The notes beneath the pieces were generated by a model, which saw only the letters and a list, made by a program, of their open reading frames with translations, was not told the DNA's origin and ran no database searches. A DNA stretch of 42,753 nucleotides from JBFEUI01 sp041547565 (GTDB lineage Bacteria; Pseudomonadota; Gammaproteobacteria; Thiohalomonadales; Thiohalomonadaceae). The position numbers and the translations under genes were made by a program. How positions within the stretch are numbered: position 1 is the stretch's first letter; each line of letters opens with the position of its first letter. Shown in pieces: positions 1 to 7,718 of the stretch. The stretch covers positions 1 through 42,753 of the forward strand of contig JBFEUI010000010.1 in assembly GCA_041547565.1 (NCBI GenBank), given 5' to 3'.

Positions 1-59
1 ATTACCTGCCGGAGACTGCAGCGTGGCTGAAACGGGGCAATGAGCATGACAGCAAGTAG
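1..59 (+). CDS. 3' end of an upstream gene (partial)
   Basis: An open frame enters from the left edge (codons begin at base 3) and stops with TAG at 57-59. It reads YLPETAAWLKRGNEHDSK and overlaps the fructokinase start by 20 bases, which is typical of an operon. The fragment is too short to identify. By analogy with other bacterial sucrose synthase loci the neighbour could be a sucrose-phosphate synthase or phosphatase, but that is an inference from context only. Confidence 0.35.
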   Translation, partial: YLPETAAWLKRGNEHDSK

Positions 60-933
60 CCGGCCCGTCATCTTCGGTGAGGTGCTGTACGACTGCTTTC
101 CCGATGGTCAGAGTGTGCTGGGCGGTGCGCCGTTCAATGTTGCCTGGCACCTGCAGGCCTTCGGGCTCGCCCCCCTCTTTATCAGCCGGATAGGCGACGA
201 CCCGCTCGGGCGCAAGATCCGCCAGGCCATGCTCGAATGGGACATGAGCACCACGGGACTGCAGCTCGATTCGGCGCACCCGACAGGCACGGTCTCTATC
301 GCGATCGATGAAAACGGTCACAGCTTCGAGATCCTCGCCGAGCAGGCCTACGACTTTATCGATGCCGAGTGCCTGCCTCCCACTCCGAACGCTCCGCTGC
401 TCTACCACGGCAGCCTGGCCGCGCGCGGGCGCATTTCGCATAGTGCGTTGCAACAACTCAGGCAGCAGGGCTGGCCGGTTTTTGTCGACGTCAACCTGCG
501 CGCACCCTGGTGGCAGAGCGATTCGGTACTGGCGCTGGTAAAGGGCGCCACCTGGCTCAAGCTGAACGACGAGGAGCTGGATGCTTTAATTGAAGGTGAT
601 GGCGATTTAACCTCGAAGGCAAAACAGATGCTGGAGGAGTACAGGCTCTCCTCCATCTTTGTCACCCGCGGTGCCGCAGGCGCACTGGCCTGCACCGTAG
701 GCGGCGAGGTGTTTGAGGTTGCGCCACACGGGAATTTGCCTATTGTCGATACCGTGGGTGCCGGCGACGCCTTCGCCTCGGTGCTGCTGCTGGGGCTGAT
801 CCAGGGCTGGAGCCAGGCGACGCTGCTTGAGCGCGCACAACAGTTTGCATCGGCTATCGTCACCCGGCGCGGCGCCACCGTGCAGGACAGGGCGTTCTAC
901 CGGCCCTTTATCGAGGAGTGGGGTTTATCATGA
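40..933 (+). CDS. PfkB-family carbohydrate kinase, likely fructokinase
   Basis: A 297-residue PfkB/ribokinase-fold kinase that probably phosphorylates fructose with ATP in the cytoplasm. The N-terminal substrate-binding motif GGAPFNVAWHL lies near residues 29-39, and the C-terminal PfkB signature DTVGAGDAF carries the anion hole and the catalytic Asp (second D). The length is normal for the family. Two in-frame ATGs (40 and 46) are possible starts and neither has a strong ribosome-binding site, which fits coupling to the upstream gene that it overlaps. Its stop overlaps the ATG of sucrose synthase (ATGA at 930-933). This pairing points to fructokinase: it would remove the fructose that sucrose synthase releases. 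Another ketose or sugar substrate cannot be excluded from sequence alone. Confidence 0.85.
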   Translation: MSMTASSRPVIFGEVLYDCFPDGQSVLGGAPFNVAWHLQAFGLAPLFISRIGDDPLGRKIRQAMLEWDMSTTGLQLDSAHPTGTVSIAIDENGHSFEILAEQAYDFIDAECLPPTPNAPLLYHGSLAARGRISHSALQQLRQQGWPVFVDVNLRAPWWQSDSVLALVKGATWLKLNDEELDALIEGDGDLTSKAKQMLEEYRLSSIFVTRGAAGALACTVGGEVFEVAPHGNLPIVDTVGAGDAFASVLLLGLIQGWSQATLLERAQQFASAIVTRRGATVQDRAFYRPFIEEWGLS

Positions 934-3350
934 GTGCTGATTACGAACACGAACTGTTCAACGAGCTTGCAGCCTTCCTCAAGTCGCGGCGCAACGAGGC
1001 CCACCGTTTTTTTCACCACCTGCTCGACCAGGAGCGCCACTTTCTGCTGCGCAGTGAATTGATCGATGCACTGCAGCAGGTCTGCGACCCCGATGCCCGT
1101 GATCCGCTGTGCGACAGTCCGCTCGCCGCAGTGATCGACCTTGCCCAGGAGTCGGCGCTGGACCATGCCTGGATCACCTTCGCCCTGCGCATCCGCGTGG
1201 CGCGCTGGTGCTACCTGCGCATCCACCTGGAGACCATGGACCTGGAACGCATCCCGGTCAGCGAATTTCTGCGTTTCAAGGAACGCCTGGCCAGCGGCAC
1301 GCCTGCCGACGACTGGGCGCTGGAGGTCGATCTCGAACCCTTCTCCCGCGAATTCTACAAACTGCACGAGGCCGACTCGATCGGGCGCGGTGTCGAATTT
1401 CTCAACCGCCGCCTCTCCAGCCGCCTGTTCGAGGAGCTGGGCAAGGCCGAACGCCACCTGCTGGCCTTTTTGCGCGTGCACCAGTACCGCGGCCAGCAGC
1501 TGATGCTGAACGACGCCATCAACGATGTGCAGGAACTGCGCAACGCGTTGCGCCGTGCCGAGCGTTTCCTGCGTGACAGGAGCGATGACGAGCCCTGGAG
1601 CGAACTCAGCCAGACACTGCGTCAGTTCGGCTTCGAACCGGGCTGGGGCAATACGGTCAAGCGCACGCGTAACACCATGCGCCTGCTGCTGGATATCCTG
1701 GAGGCCCCCTCGCCGCACAACCTGGAGGCCTTCCTGGGACGGGTACCGATGATCTTCGCCCTGGCCATCATCACCCCCCACGGCTATTTCGGCCAGGCCA
1801 ATGTGCTGGGCCGCCCGGACACCGGCGGACAGGTGGTCTACATCCTGGATCAGGTCAGGGCCATGGAAAAGGAGATGCACCACCGGCTGAAGGAACAGGG
1901 CCTGGACATCGAACCGCAGATCGTCATCCTCACCCGCCTGATCCCGGAGGCCGAGGGCTGCACCTGCAACGAGCATATCGAACACGTCGCCGGCACCCGC
2001 CATGCACGTATCCTGCGCGTCCCCTTCCACAGCAGCGAGGGCGAGGTGATGCCGGAGTGGATCTCGCGCTTTGAGATCTGGCCCTACCTGGAGCGTTTTT
2101 CACTGGATGCCGAACGCGAACTGCTGGCGGAGCTGGGCGGCCGTCCCGATCTGATCATCGGCAACTACTCCGACGGCAACCTGGTCGCCTCGCTGCTGTC
2201 GCAGCGGCTCGGCGTCACCCAGTGCAACATCGCCCACGCCCTGGAGAAGACCAAGTACCTCTACTCCGATCTCTACTGGCAGGACAACGAGGAGCAGTAC
2301 CACTTCTCCTGCCAGTTCACCGCCGATCTGATCGCGATGAACACCGCCGACTTTATCATCACCAGCACCTACCAGGAGATCGCCGGCACCGACGACAGCC
2401 TCGGCCAGTACGAAAGCTACATGTCCTTCACCATGCCCGGGCTGTTTCGCGTGGTACACGGTACCGATGTCTACGATCCCAAGTTCAACATCGTCTCGCC
2501 CGGCGCCGATCCGGATGTCTACTTCCCCTATACCAGTAGTGAGCGGCGCATGGCGCATTTGAACGAGGCGATCCAGGAGCTGGTCTACGGTGAGACCGGC
2601 CCGACGGCCCGCGGCCAGCTGGCAGCGCACGACAAGCCGCTGCTGTTCACCATGGCGCGCATGGACCATATCAAAAACATCACCGGCCTGGTCAGCTGGT
2701 ACGCCGATACACCCGAACTGCGCGAGGCGGTGAACCTGCTGGTGGTCGCGGGACATGTCGACCCGGCACGCTCGGACGATGCCGAGGAGCGTGCCCAGAT
2801 CGAATACATGCACGAGCTGATGAGCCGGCACGGGCTCGATGGCCAGGTGCGCTGGCTCGGCATGCACCTGGAGAAGGACCTGGCCGGCGAACTCTACCGC
2901 TTTGTCGCAGACAGCCGTGGCGCCTTCGTGCAGCCGGCGCTGTTCGAGGCCTTCGGCCTGACCGTCATCGAGTCGATGAGCTCCGGCCTGCCAACCTTCG
3001 CCACCTGTTTTGGCGGACCGATGGAGATCATCAAGGACGGTATCTCCGGCTTCCACATCGATCCCAACCACGGTGACCAGGCCGCACTGAAGATGGCCGA
3101 ATTTTTCCAGCAGTGTGCCGCCGCCCCCGACCACTGGGACAGCGTGTCCCGGGGAGGACTGAAACGGGTCGAGGCACGCTACACCTGGAAACGCTACGCC
3201 GAACGCATCATGACCCTGTCGCGCATCTACGGTTTCTGGAAGTATGTCTCCAACCTGGAACGTGCCGAGACGCGCCGCTACCTGGAGATGCTCTACAGCC
3301 TGCAGTACCGCCCCCTGGCCCAGGCCATGGAACAGCATCCGGCCCCCTAG
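930..3350 (+). CDS. sus: Sucrose synthase (GT4)
   Basis: An 806-residue sucrose synthase, which reversibly converts sucrose plus NDP to NDP-glucose plus fructose. The length matches plant and bacterial enzymes (about 790-810). The N-terminal regulatory region spans about residues 1-270. The GT-B catalytic core then has the GQANVLGRPDTGGQVVY glycine-rich region, His436 in the HALEKTKY motif, and the E-x7-E motif EAFGLTVIE at residues 673-681. I chose the ATG at 930 over a GTG at 918 because GAGGAG (913-918) sits upstream of 930 and the ATG overlaps the kinase stop. It forms a unit with the fructokinase. Bacterial sucrose synthases are known mainly from cyanobacteria and some proteobacteria such as Nitrosomonas, so this is an accessory metabolic trait. 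Confidence 0.95.
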   Translation: MSADYEHELFNELAAFLKSRRNEAHRFFHHLLDQERHFLLRSELIDALQQVCDPDARDPLCDSPLAAVIDLAQESALDHAWITFALRIRVARWCYLRIHLETMDLERIPVSEFLRFKERLASGTPADDWALEVDLEPFSREFYKLHEADSIGRGVEFLNRRLSSRLFEELGKAERHLLAFLRVHQYRGQQLMLNDAINDVQELRNALRRAERFLRDRSDDEPWSELSQTLRQFGFEPGWGNTVKRTRNTMRLLLDILEAPSPHNLEAFLGRVPMIFALAIITPHGYFGQANVLGRPDTGGQVVYILDQVRAMEKEMHHRLKEQGLDIEPQIVILTRLIPEAEGCTCNEHIEHVAGTRHARILRVPFHSSEGEVMPEWISRFEIWPYLERFSLDAERELLAELGGRPDLIIGNYSDGNLVASLLSQRLGVTQCNIAHALEKTKYLYSDLYWQDNEEQYHFSCQFTADLIAMNTADFIITSTYQEIAGTDDSLGQYESYMSFTMPGLFRVVHGTDVYDPKFNIVSPGADPDVYFPYTSSERRMAHLNEAIQELVYGETGPTARGQLAAHDKPLLFTMARMDHIKNITGLVSWYADTPELREAVNLLVVAGHVDPARSDDAEERAQIEYMHELMSRHGLDGQVRWLGMHLEKDLAGELYRFVADSRGAFVQPALFEAFGLTVIESMSSGLPTFATCFGGPMEIIKDGISGFHIDPNHGDQAALKMAEFFQQCAAAPDHWDSVSRGGLKRVEARYTWKRYAERIMTLSRIYGFWKYVSNLERAETRRYLEMLYSLQYRPLAQAMEQHPAP

Positions 3351-3406
3351 GGCCTCCCTAATCCACCTGCCGATCCGCCGCGCATGGCCGGCCGGGACAA
3401 CTGCCG

Positions 3407-3412
3407 TATAAT
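3407..3412 (+). promoter_or_regulatory. Candidate -10 element giving a near-leaderless mRNA
   Basis: A perfect TATAAT lies eight bases before the ATG at 3421. A transcript starting 6-8 bases after it would begin at or next to the start codon. No ribosome-binding site precedes that ATG. The -35 region is weak: TGGCCG with 16-bp spacing. The hexamer is followed by GGACGGCC, a GC-rich stretch shared with other candidate promoters in this window. Confidence 0.45.
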
Positions 3413-3420
3413 GGACGGCC

Positions 3421-4299
3421 ATGGGTTCATTGCCACCGACCATCACCATCGACGCCGTGCTGGAGAAGTACGATGCGTTCCTGCTCGATGCCTACGGCGT
3501 GCTGATCAACAAGGCGGGGGCACTGCCCGGCGCCGTGGCGCTGATTGAGGAACTGAACAAAAGCGCCCGGCCCTACTTCATCCTCACCAACTCGGCCAGC
3601 CGGCTGGCACCCACCATGGCAGAAGAACTGCAGCAGTGGCGGCTGGCAATACCCGCCGAGCGCATCATCAGCTCCGGCACCCTGCTCAAGGGCTACTTCA
3701 GGGAGCACGGCATGGCGGGCTGCCCCTGCACGGTGCTGGGCCCCGAGGATTCGAAACAGTATGTGCGGGAAGCACAGGGCACGGTGGTCGAACTGGACGA
3801 TGTCGATGCCGACAACACCGAGGCGGTCATCATCGCCGACCAGAAAGGCTTCGACTGTGTTGAGGGGATGAACCGGGTGCTCACGCTGATACTCAGACGG
3901 CTCGATAGCGGCAGGCCGGTGCACCTGCTGCTGTGCAATCCCGACCTGATCTATCCGCTGGCGGTACGCCGCTACGGTATTACCGCAGGGGCCCTGGCGG
4001 CCATGATAGAGGCCGTGCTGGCCGATCGTTTTCCCGGCGAAGACTACCGCTTCACCCGCCTGGGCAAGCCTCACGCGCCCCTGTTTGAAGAGGGCATACA
4101 GCGCGCGGGCACCCGCAACGTCGTCATGCTCGGCGATCAGCTCGCCACCGACATACTCGGCGCCGACCGGGCCGGCATCGATTCGGTACTGGTCGAGACG
4201 GGCATCTCACGGCAGATCGACATCATGCGCTACGCCATCGCGCCGACCTACCTGATGGCCGGCCTCAGCCACGGTCTCAAACTCGGCTTCAGCTGTTAG
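3421..4299 (+). CDS. HAD superfamily class IIA hydrolase (NagD-like)
   Basis: A 292-residue HAD phosphatase-like protein with the class IIA layout. Motif I is FLLDAYGVL with nucleophile Asp23, motif II is ILTNSAS, motif III is the lysine in RLGKPHAP, and motif IV is MLGDQLATDILGA. In motif I the usual second Asp (general acid/base) is Tyr25, so the DxD signature is incomplete. Some class IIA subfamilies carry an aromatic residue there, and the effect on activity is unclear. The gene follows sucrose synthase by 70 bp and has its own -10 element. The substrate is unknown; a sugar phosphate is possible from context. No ribosome-binding site precedes the ATG. Confidence 0.75.
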   Translation: MGSLPPTITIDAVLEKYDAFLLDAYGVLINKAGALPGAVALIEELNKSARPYFILTNSASRLAPTMAEELQQWRLAIPAERIISSGTLLKGYFREHGMAGCPCTVLGPEDSKQYVREAQGTVVELDDVDADNTEAVIIADQKGFDCVEGMNRVLTLILRRLDSGRPVHLLLCNPDLIYPLAVRRYGITAGALAAMIEAVLADRFPGEDYRFTRLGKPHAPLFEEGIQRAGTRNVVMLGDQLATDILGADRAGIDSVLVETGISRQIDIMRYAIAPTYLMAGLSHGLKLGFSC

Positions 4300-4322
4300 C
4301 GCACCCGTTCCCCGGGCGGGAA

Positions 4323-4328
4323 TACAAT
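4323..4328 (+). promoter_or_regulatory. Candidate -10 element upstream of the MBL-fold gene
   Basis: TACAAT is followed by CACGCC, 70 bases before the ATG at 4399. The same -10 plus GC-rich downstream pattern recurs upstream of suhB, rlmN and the HAD gene. I see no convincing -35. Confidence 0.3.
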
Positions 4329-4398
4329 CACGCCATCACGAGTCTTACTAAGCAATGACCGACTCAACCCTACTGACAGAAAAACCGCTGAAATCACA

Positions 4399-5352
4399 AT
4401 GACGACAATACACAAGCTACTTTACCCACTCATCCTGTCGCTCTTTTGCACACTCCCCCATGCCGGTGAGATCGTGCGCGACTACCCGGCAAAGCAGATC
4501 TCCCCCTCCACCTACGTCATCACCGGTCCGCTGGGCTATCCCTCGGTGGAAAACCAGGGCTTCATGAATAACCCCGCCTTCATCGTGACGCAAAAGGGTG
4601 TGGTGGTCATCGACCCGGGTAGCAGCGTGCAGGCCGGGCGCATGGTGATGAAACAGATCCGCCAGACCACCGATAAACCTGTAACCCACGTGTTCAATAC
4701 ACATGTGCACGGCGATCACTGGCTGGGCAATCAGGCAATCACCGACCTCTACCCCACTGCCGTGCTAATGGGGCATCCGGACATGATCAAAAAGTCGCGT
4801 GAAAGCGAGGGGGCGCGCTGGGTCGATCTGATGGCACGCTCCACCGATAATTTTACCGACGGGACTGTTGCTGTTATTCCTGACAAGGGGGTTGTAGACA
4901 GCGACACCCTCGCCATCAACGGCATTACCTTTCGTATCTACGCACCAGGCAAGGCACACAGCGGCAACGACATCATGATCGAGTTTGTCGAGGAATCAGT
5001 GGTCTTCACCGGTGACAACGTGCTCCACCAGCGCATTGCGCGCATGGACGACGGCAGCTTTGTCGGCAACAGGGATGCCTGCCAGGTGAGCATCGATATC
5101 GGTGCCAAACACTACGTACCCGGCCATGGCCCCAGCGGTGGCATCGAAATCCCCACCTCGTATAAAAATTACCTGGACACCCTCTATAACGAGGTCGGCA
5201 AACACTACGAAAATGGCCTTAGCGACTTCGAGATGAAACCCGCAGTGGTAGAGGCGCTCGGCCCCTACCACAACTGGGTCAACTTTGAAGATGAAGTGGG
5301 CAAGCACATCAGCCTGGCGGTGCTGGAAGTGGAACGCCGTATGTTTGAATAG
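4399..5352 (+). CDS. Exported MBL-fold metallohydrolase (SoxH / quinoprotein-relay type)
   Basis: A 317-residue metallo-beta-lactamase-fold protein. Residues 1-22 form a typical signal peptide, so it should act in the periplasm. The zinc-binding motif HVHGDH (His102, His104, Asp106, His107) is intact. Later ligands are plausible in TGDNV and in VPGHGPSGG. The sequence style resembles periplasmic SoxH-like or quinoprotein relay system zinc metallohydrolases, whose substrates are poorly known. It is not a classic antibiotic beta-lactamase. There is no strong ribosome-binding site at the ATG. It converges with the EF-hand gene with only two bases between the stops, and lies next to the cytochrome operon. 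The family is secure; the function is open. Confidence 0.8.
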   Translation: MTTIHKLLYPLILSLFCTLPHAGEIVRDYPAKQISPSTYVITGPLGYPSVENQGFMNNPAFIVTQKGVVVIDPGSSVQAGRMVMKQIRQTTDKPVTHVFNTHVHGDHWLGNQAITDLYPTAVLMGHPDMIKKSRESEGARWVDLMARSTDNFTDGTVAVIPDKGVVDSDTLAINGITFRIYAPGKAHSGNDIMIEFVEESVVFTGDNVLHQRIARMDDGSFVGNRDACQVSIDIGAKHYVPGHGPSGGIEIPTSYKNYLDTLYNEVGKHYENGLSDFEMKPAVVEALGPYHNWVNFEDEVGKHISLAVLEVERRMFE

Positions 5353-5354
5353 CC

Positions 5355-5969
5355 CTAGCGCGTGAGCATCTGCTGCTGATGCTCCTGCTGGTGGGCGGCA
5401 AACTCGGCAGGCGTGATCTTGCCGTCGCCGTCTGCATCCACCACCTCAAAATCGGGGGCATTGCCCAGGTTGCGCATCGGGAAGCCCTGCCGGGCACGCT
5501 CGGCAATGCGCTGGGTGCGCGCGGTATAGAACTCCTCTTCCAGCAACACACCGTCGCCATTGAGGTCAAACTCGGCAAAGGTAGGTTGATTGCGCCCCGG
5601 GCCCGCTTGGCGGTTCTGTTGCCGGCCTGCGCCCATTCCCATACCGCCTCGCCGTTGTTGCTGGGCCGCCTGGCCAGCCGCCAGTTCATCGGGAGTGAGC
5701 TGGCCATCCCCATCGCTGTCGAAGGCGGCAAATGGGGGCGCGGAGGCCATGCCGCGCATCGGCATACCTGAAGCCTGACGGGATGCGATACGCGCCTCCC
5801 GGGCGGCATTGAACTCCTGCTCAGTAATGCGGCCGTTGCCATCCTGGTCATAGGCGGCAAAGGGGATCGGCCCGCGGGCGGGAATCGGCTCGGCATGAAC
5901 GAATGGCACTGCCAGTAGCAGCAGGAGCGCACCGTATACCTGTAACCGGCGGTTGCGTGTATGGTCCAT
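5355..5969 (-). CDS. Exported four-EF-hand calcium-binding protein
   Basis: A 204-residue protein with a signal peptide (hydrophobic LLLLLAVPFVHA, likely cleaved after HAE or nearby) and four EF-hand loops: DQDGNGRITEQEF, DSDGDGQLTPDEL, DLNGDGVLLEEEF and DADGDGKITPAEF. The loops sit in two repeats. Each repeat has an EF-hand, an ARxxRIA segment, a PMR motif and a second EF-hand, which indicates internal duplication. A Gly/Gln/Arg-rich low-complexity linker separates the halves. I chose the ATG at 5969 over a GTG nine bases upstream because a GAGGTG ribosome-binding site precedes it. The gene is divergent from the cytochrome operon. It is probably a periplasmic calcium-binding protein; its partner is unknown. 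Confidence 0.85.
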   Translation of the reverse strand: MDHTRNRRLQVYGALLLLLAVPFVHAEPIPARGPIPFAAYDQDGNGRITEQEFNAAREARIASRQASGMPMRGMASAPPFAAFDSDGDGQLTPDELAAGQAAQQQRRGGMGMGAGRQQNRQAGPGRNQPTFAEFDLNGDGVLLEEEFYTARTQRIAERARQGFPMRNLGNAPDFEVVDADGDGKITPAEFAAHQQEHQQQMLTR

Positions 5970-6063
5970 GATAATCACCTCATCAGTTCAAGTGGGCTTA
6001 CGATAACACTCCCCCTATTAAATTAAATAGCCCAGCCCGAACGAATTACAACACCCCTGCGTT

Positions 6064-6083
6064 TTCAGCTTGAATTCAGCTTG
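6064..6083 (+). promoter_or_regulatory. Direct repeat with 11-bp pitch, candidate response-regulator operator
   Basis: TTCAGCTTG occurs at 6064-6072 and again at 6075-6083, a perfect nine-base direct repeat with an 11-bp period. OmpR/PhoB-family regulators typically bind as head-to-tail dimers to such repeats. It ends 38 bases before the cytochrome b561 ATG. The operon encodes an OmpR-type regulator (8600-9268), so autoregulation is a reasonable inference. The intergenic region is also shared with the divergent EF-hand gene. Confidence 0.5.
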
Positions 6084-6121
6084 CCCGGTTAGGCTGTGTC
6101 TCACACAATCGGAGAGATTCC

Positions 6122-6688
6122 ATGAACAAAGAGACACAGGTCAAGGTCTGGGATTCGGCGGTCAGGCTGTTTCACTGGACACTCGTTGCATCCTTCCTTA
6201 TCGCCTATCTCACCGAGGACGACTGGCTCACCCTGCACACCCTGGCAGGCTACACCATCGCCGCGCTGGTTGCCTTCCGTCTGTTGTGGGGCCTGATTGG
6301 CACGCGCCATGCCCGCTTCAGTGATTTTGTACGGCCACCCGCGGAGGTTGTGAGCTACCTGAAGGATATCGTCGCCTTTCGCGCCAAACGCTACCTGGGC
6401 CACAACCCGGCCGGTGGCGCGATGGTTATCGCACTGCTTGTGTCGCTGGTGCTTACCGTCATTACCGGCCTGGCCACCTATGGCGGCAAGGAGCTTGCCG
6501 GGCCGCTGGCCGGGCTGATGATGGGCTATCCGGAATTTGTCGCCGAGATGTTCGAGGAACTCCACGAATTCTTTGCCAATTTCACCCTGCTGCTGGTGGT
6601 ACTGCACGTTGCCGGTGTAATCGCGGCGAGTCTGCAGCATGGCGAGAATCTGGTACGTGCCATGTTCACCGGGGAAAAACCCCTGTAA
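6122..6688 (+). CDS. Cytochrome b561 / hydrogenase-type cytochrome b, membrane
   Basis: A 188-residue membrane protein of the bacterial cytochrome b561 / Ni,Fe-hydrogenase b-subunit family (PF01292 type). It has four hydrophobic helices, near residues 15-30, 38-60, 98-120 and 150-172. Candidate heme-ligand histidines lie in the expected helices: His18 (RLFHWTL), His39 (LTLHTLAGY), His148 (EELHEFF) and His162 (VVLHVAGV). It should pass electrons from quinol to a periplasmic acceptor, here most likely the diheme cytochrome encoded 26 bp downstream. GGAGAG precedes the ATG. It is the first gene of the operon that ends with the histidine kinase at 10608. Confidence 0.9.
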   Translation: MNKETQVKVWDSAVRLFHWTLVASFLIAYLTEDDWLTLHTLAGYTIAALVAFRLLWGLIGTRHARFSDFVRPPAEVVSYLKDIVAFRAKRYLGHNPAGGAMVIALLVSLVLTVITGLATYGGKELAGPLAGLMMGYPEFVAEMFEELHEFFANFTLLLVVLHVAGVIAASLQHGENLVRAMFTGEKPL

Positions 6689-6714
6689 CGCCAACTAACA
6701 CATTGAGGAATAGC

Positions 6715-7269
6715 ATGCGTACACAAAAATCTTTGACACTGCTTGCCTTGCTGGCAATGGGAACGAGCGGTGCGGTCTTCAGCGATGAGCGCAGTTACCC
6801 GCTCGACCGTTGGGCAAGCAGGGCCAAGACCGGCGTTACACCGGTGGCCAATCCGACATACCAGCAGGAGTGCGGCAGCTGCCACTTTCCCTACCAGCCC
6901 GGCCTGTTGCCCGCCTATGCCTGGGAGCAGATCATGGGCGCTCTGAGTAATCACTATGGCGATAATGCCGAACTGTCTCCTGCCGATACCCAGGGCATAA
7001 GGAACTACCTGCTTAACAATGCCGCAGGACGCACGCACTCCAGTACATCAAAGCGCTTCACCCACACCGGGCGCACCAATGGCCTGCCGCGCATCAGCAC
7101 CACACCCTACTTCATCAAAAAGCACGATGAGATCCCCGCCCGCATGGTTTCGTCCAATAAGCAGGTCCGCAGCTTCAGCCACTGCAACGCCTGCCATACC
7201 CGGGCTGCGGAGGGATCGTTCCGGGAAGATGAAGTGGTAATCCCCGGTGTCGGTCGCTGGGAGGATTAA
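6715..7269 (+). CDS. Diheme cytochrome c, DHC family (copy 1)
   Basis: A 184-residue periplasmic protein with a signal peptide and two heme c motifs, CGSCH (residues 53-57) and CNACH (157-161). The sequence around them (CHFPYQPGLLPA..W and the C-terminal IPGVGRWED) is characteristic of DHC, the diheme electron donor of SHP. I chose the ATG at 6715, with TGAGGAA immediately upstream, rather than a TTG at 6703. It is closely related to the second DHC gene at 7719: both share SCHF.YQPGLLPA..W, HYGDNAEL/HFGDNAEL and the C-terminal IPGVG.W.D. It probably accepts electrons from the b561 protein. Confidence 0.92.
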   Translation: MRTQKSLTLLALLAMGTSGAVFSDERSYPLDRWASRAKTGVTPVANPTYQQECGSCHFPYQPGLLPAYAWEQIMGALSNHYGDNAELSPADTQGIRNYLLNNAAGRTHSSTSKRFTHTGRTNGLPRISTTPYFIKKHDEIPARMVSSNKQVRSFSHCNACHTRAAEGSFREDEVVIPGVGRWED

Positions 7270-7295
7270 TCCGTTTACTTAATCGAGGTAGAATC

Positions 7296-7697
7296 ATGAA
7301 CAGACTCTTTGTCATTACTTCACACCTACTGTTGTCGATACCGCTGGCATATGCCGCAAATATCACGGTTGATGAACGTCTGGGCGCCTATCAAGCAGAG
7401 GGCGCCGGCCCGTTTTCAGCAGAAAACGGTAAGTTACTATGGGAAGGCAAACACAGCGCGGCGAACGGAGACAGTCGAAGTTGCACCAGCTGTCACGGTA
7501 GCTCCCTCAAGCAGGGCGGAAATCACATACGGACAGGTAAACCAATCAAGGCCATGTCGCCCACCGCCAATCCTGAGCGGCTGACTGACAGTAAAAAGGT
7601 AGAAAAATGGTTCAAGCGCAACTGCAAGTGGGCATGGGGACGCGAGTGCACGCCCCAGGAGAAAGGCGATCTGCTGCGCTACATGCAGAGCCAGTAA
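7296..7697 (+). CDS. shp: SHP-type monoheme cytochrome c (DUF1924)
   Basis: A 133-residue exported cytochrome with a signal peptide (cleavage near residue 20) and one heme motif, CTSCH (63-67). The C-terminal part has KPIKAMSPTANPERLTD and KWFKRNCKWAWGREC with two further cysteines. This pattern fits the sphaeroides heme protein (SHP) / DUF1924 family, an oxygen-binding cytochrome in which an asparagine is the dissociable sixth ligand. Asn92, in TANPER, is a candidate for that ligand by inference. It sits between two DHC genes, matching the known SHP-DHC partnership. GAGGTAGAATC precedes the ATG. The physiological substrate of SHP is not settled. Confidence 0.85.
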   Translation: MNRLFVITSHLLLSIPLAYAANITVDERLGAYQAEGAGPFSAENGKLLWEGKHSAANGDSRSCTSCHGSSLKQGGNHIRTGKPIKAMSPTANPERLTDSKKVEKWFKRNCKWAWGRECTPQEKGDLLRYMQSQ

Positions 7698-7718
7698 CAC
7701 CACGTGGAGGGCAGTCAA

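Noticed and set aside
897..2030. Long antisense open frame (377 codons) inside sucrose synthase
   Set aside because: It is the shadow of a strong gene on the other strand in GC-rich DNA. It has no ribosome-binding site and no recognised domain.
2100..3449. Long antisense open frame (449 codons) over the sucrose synthase 3' half
   Set aside because: Same reason: it lies wholly opposite conserved catalytic motifs and resembles no family.
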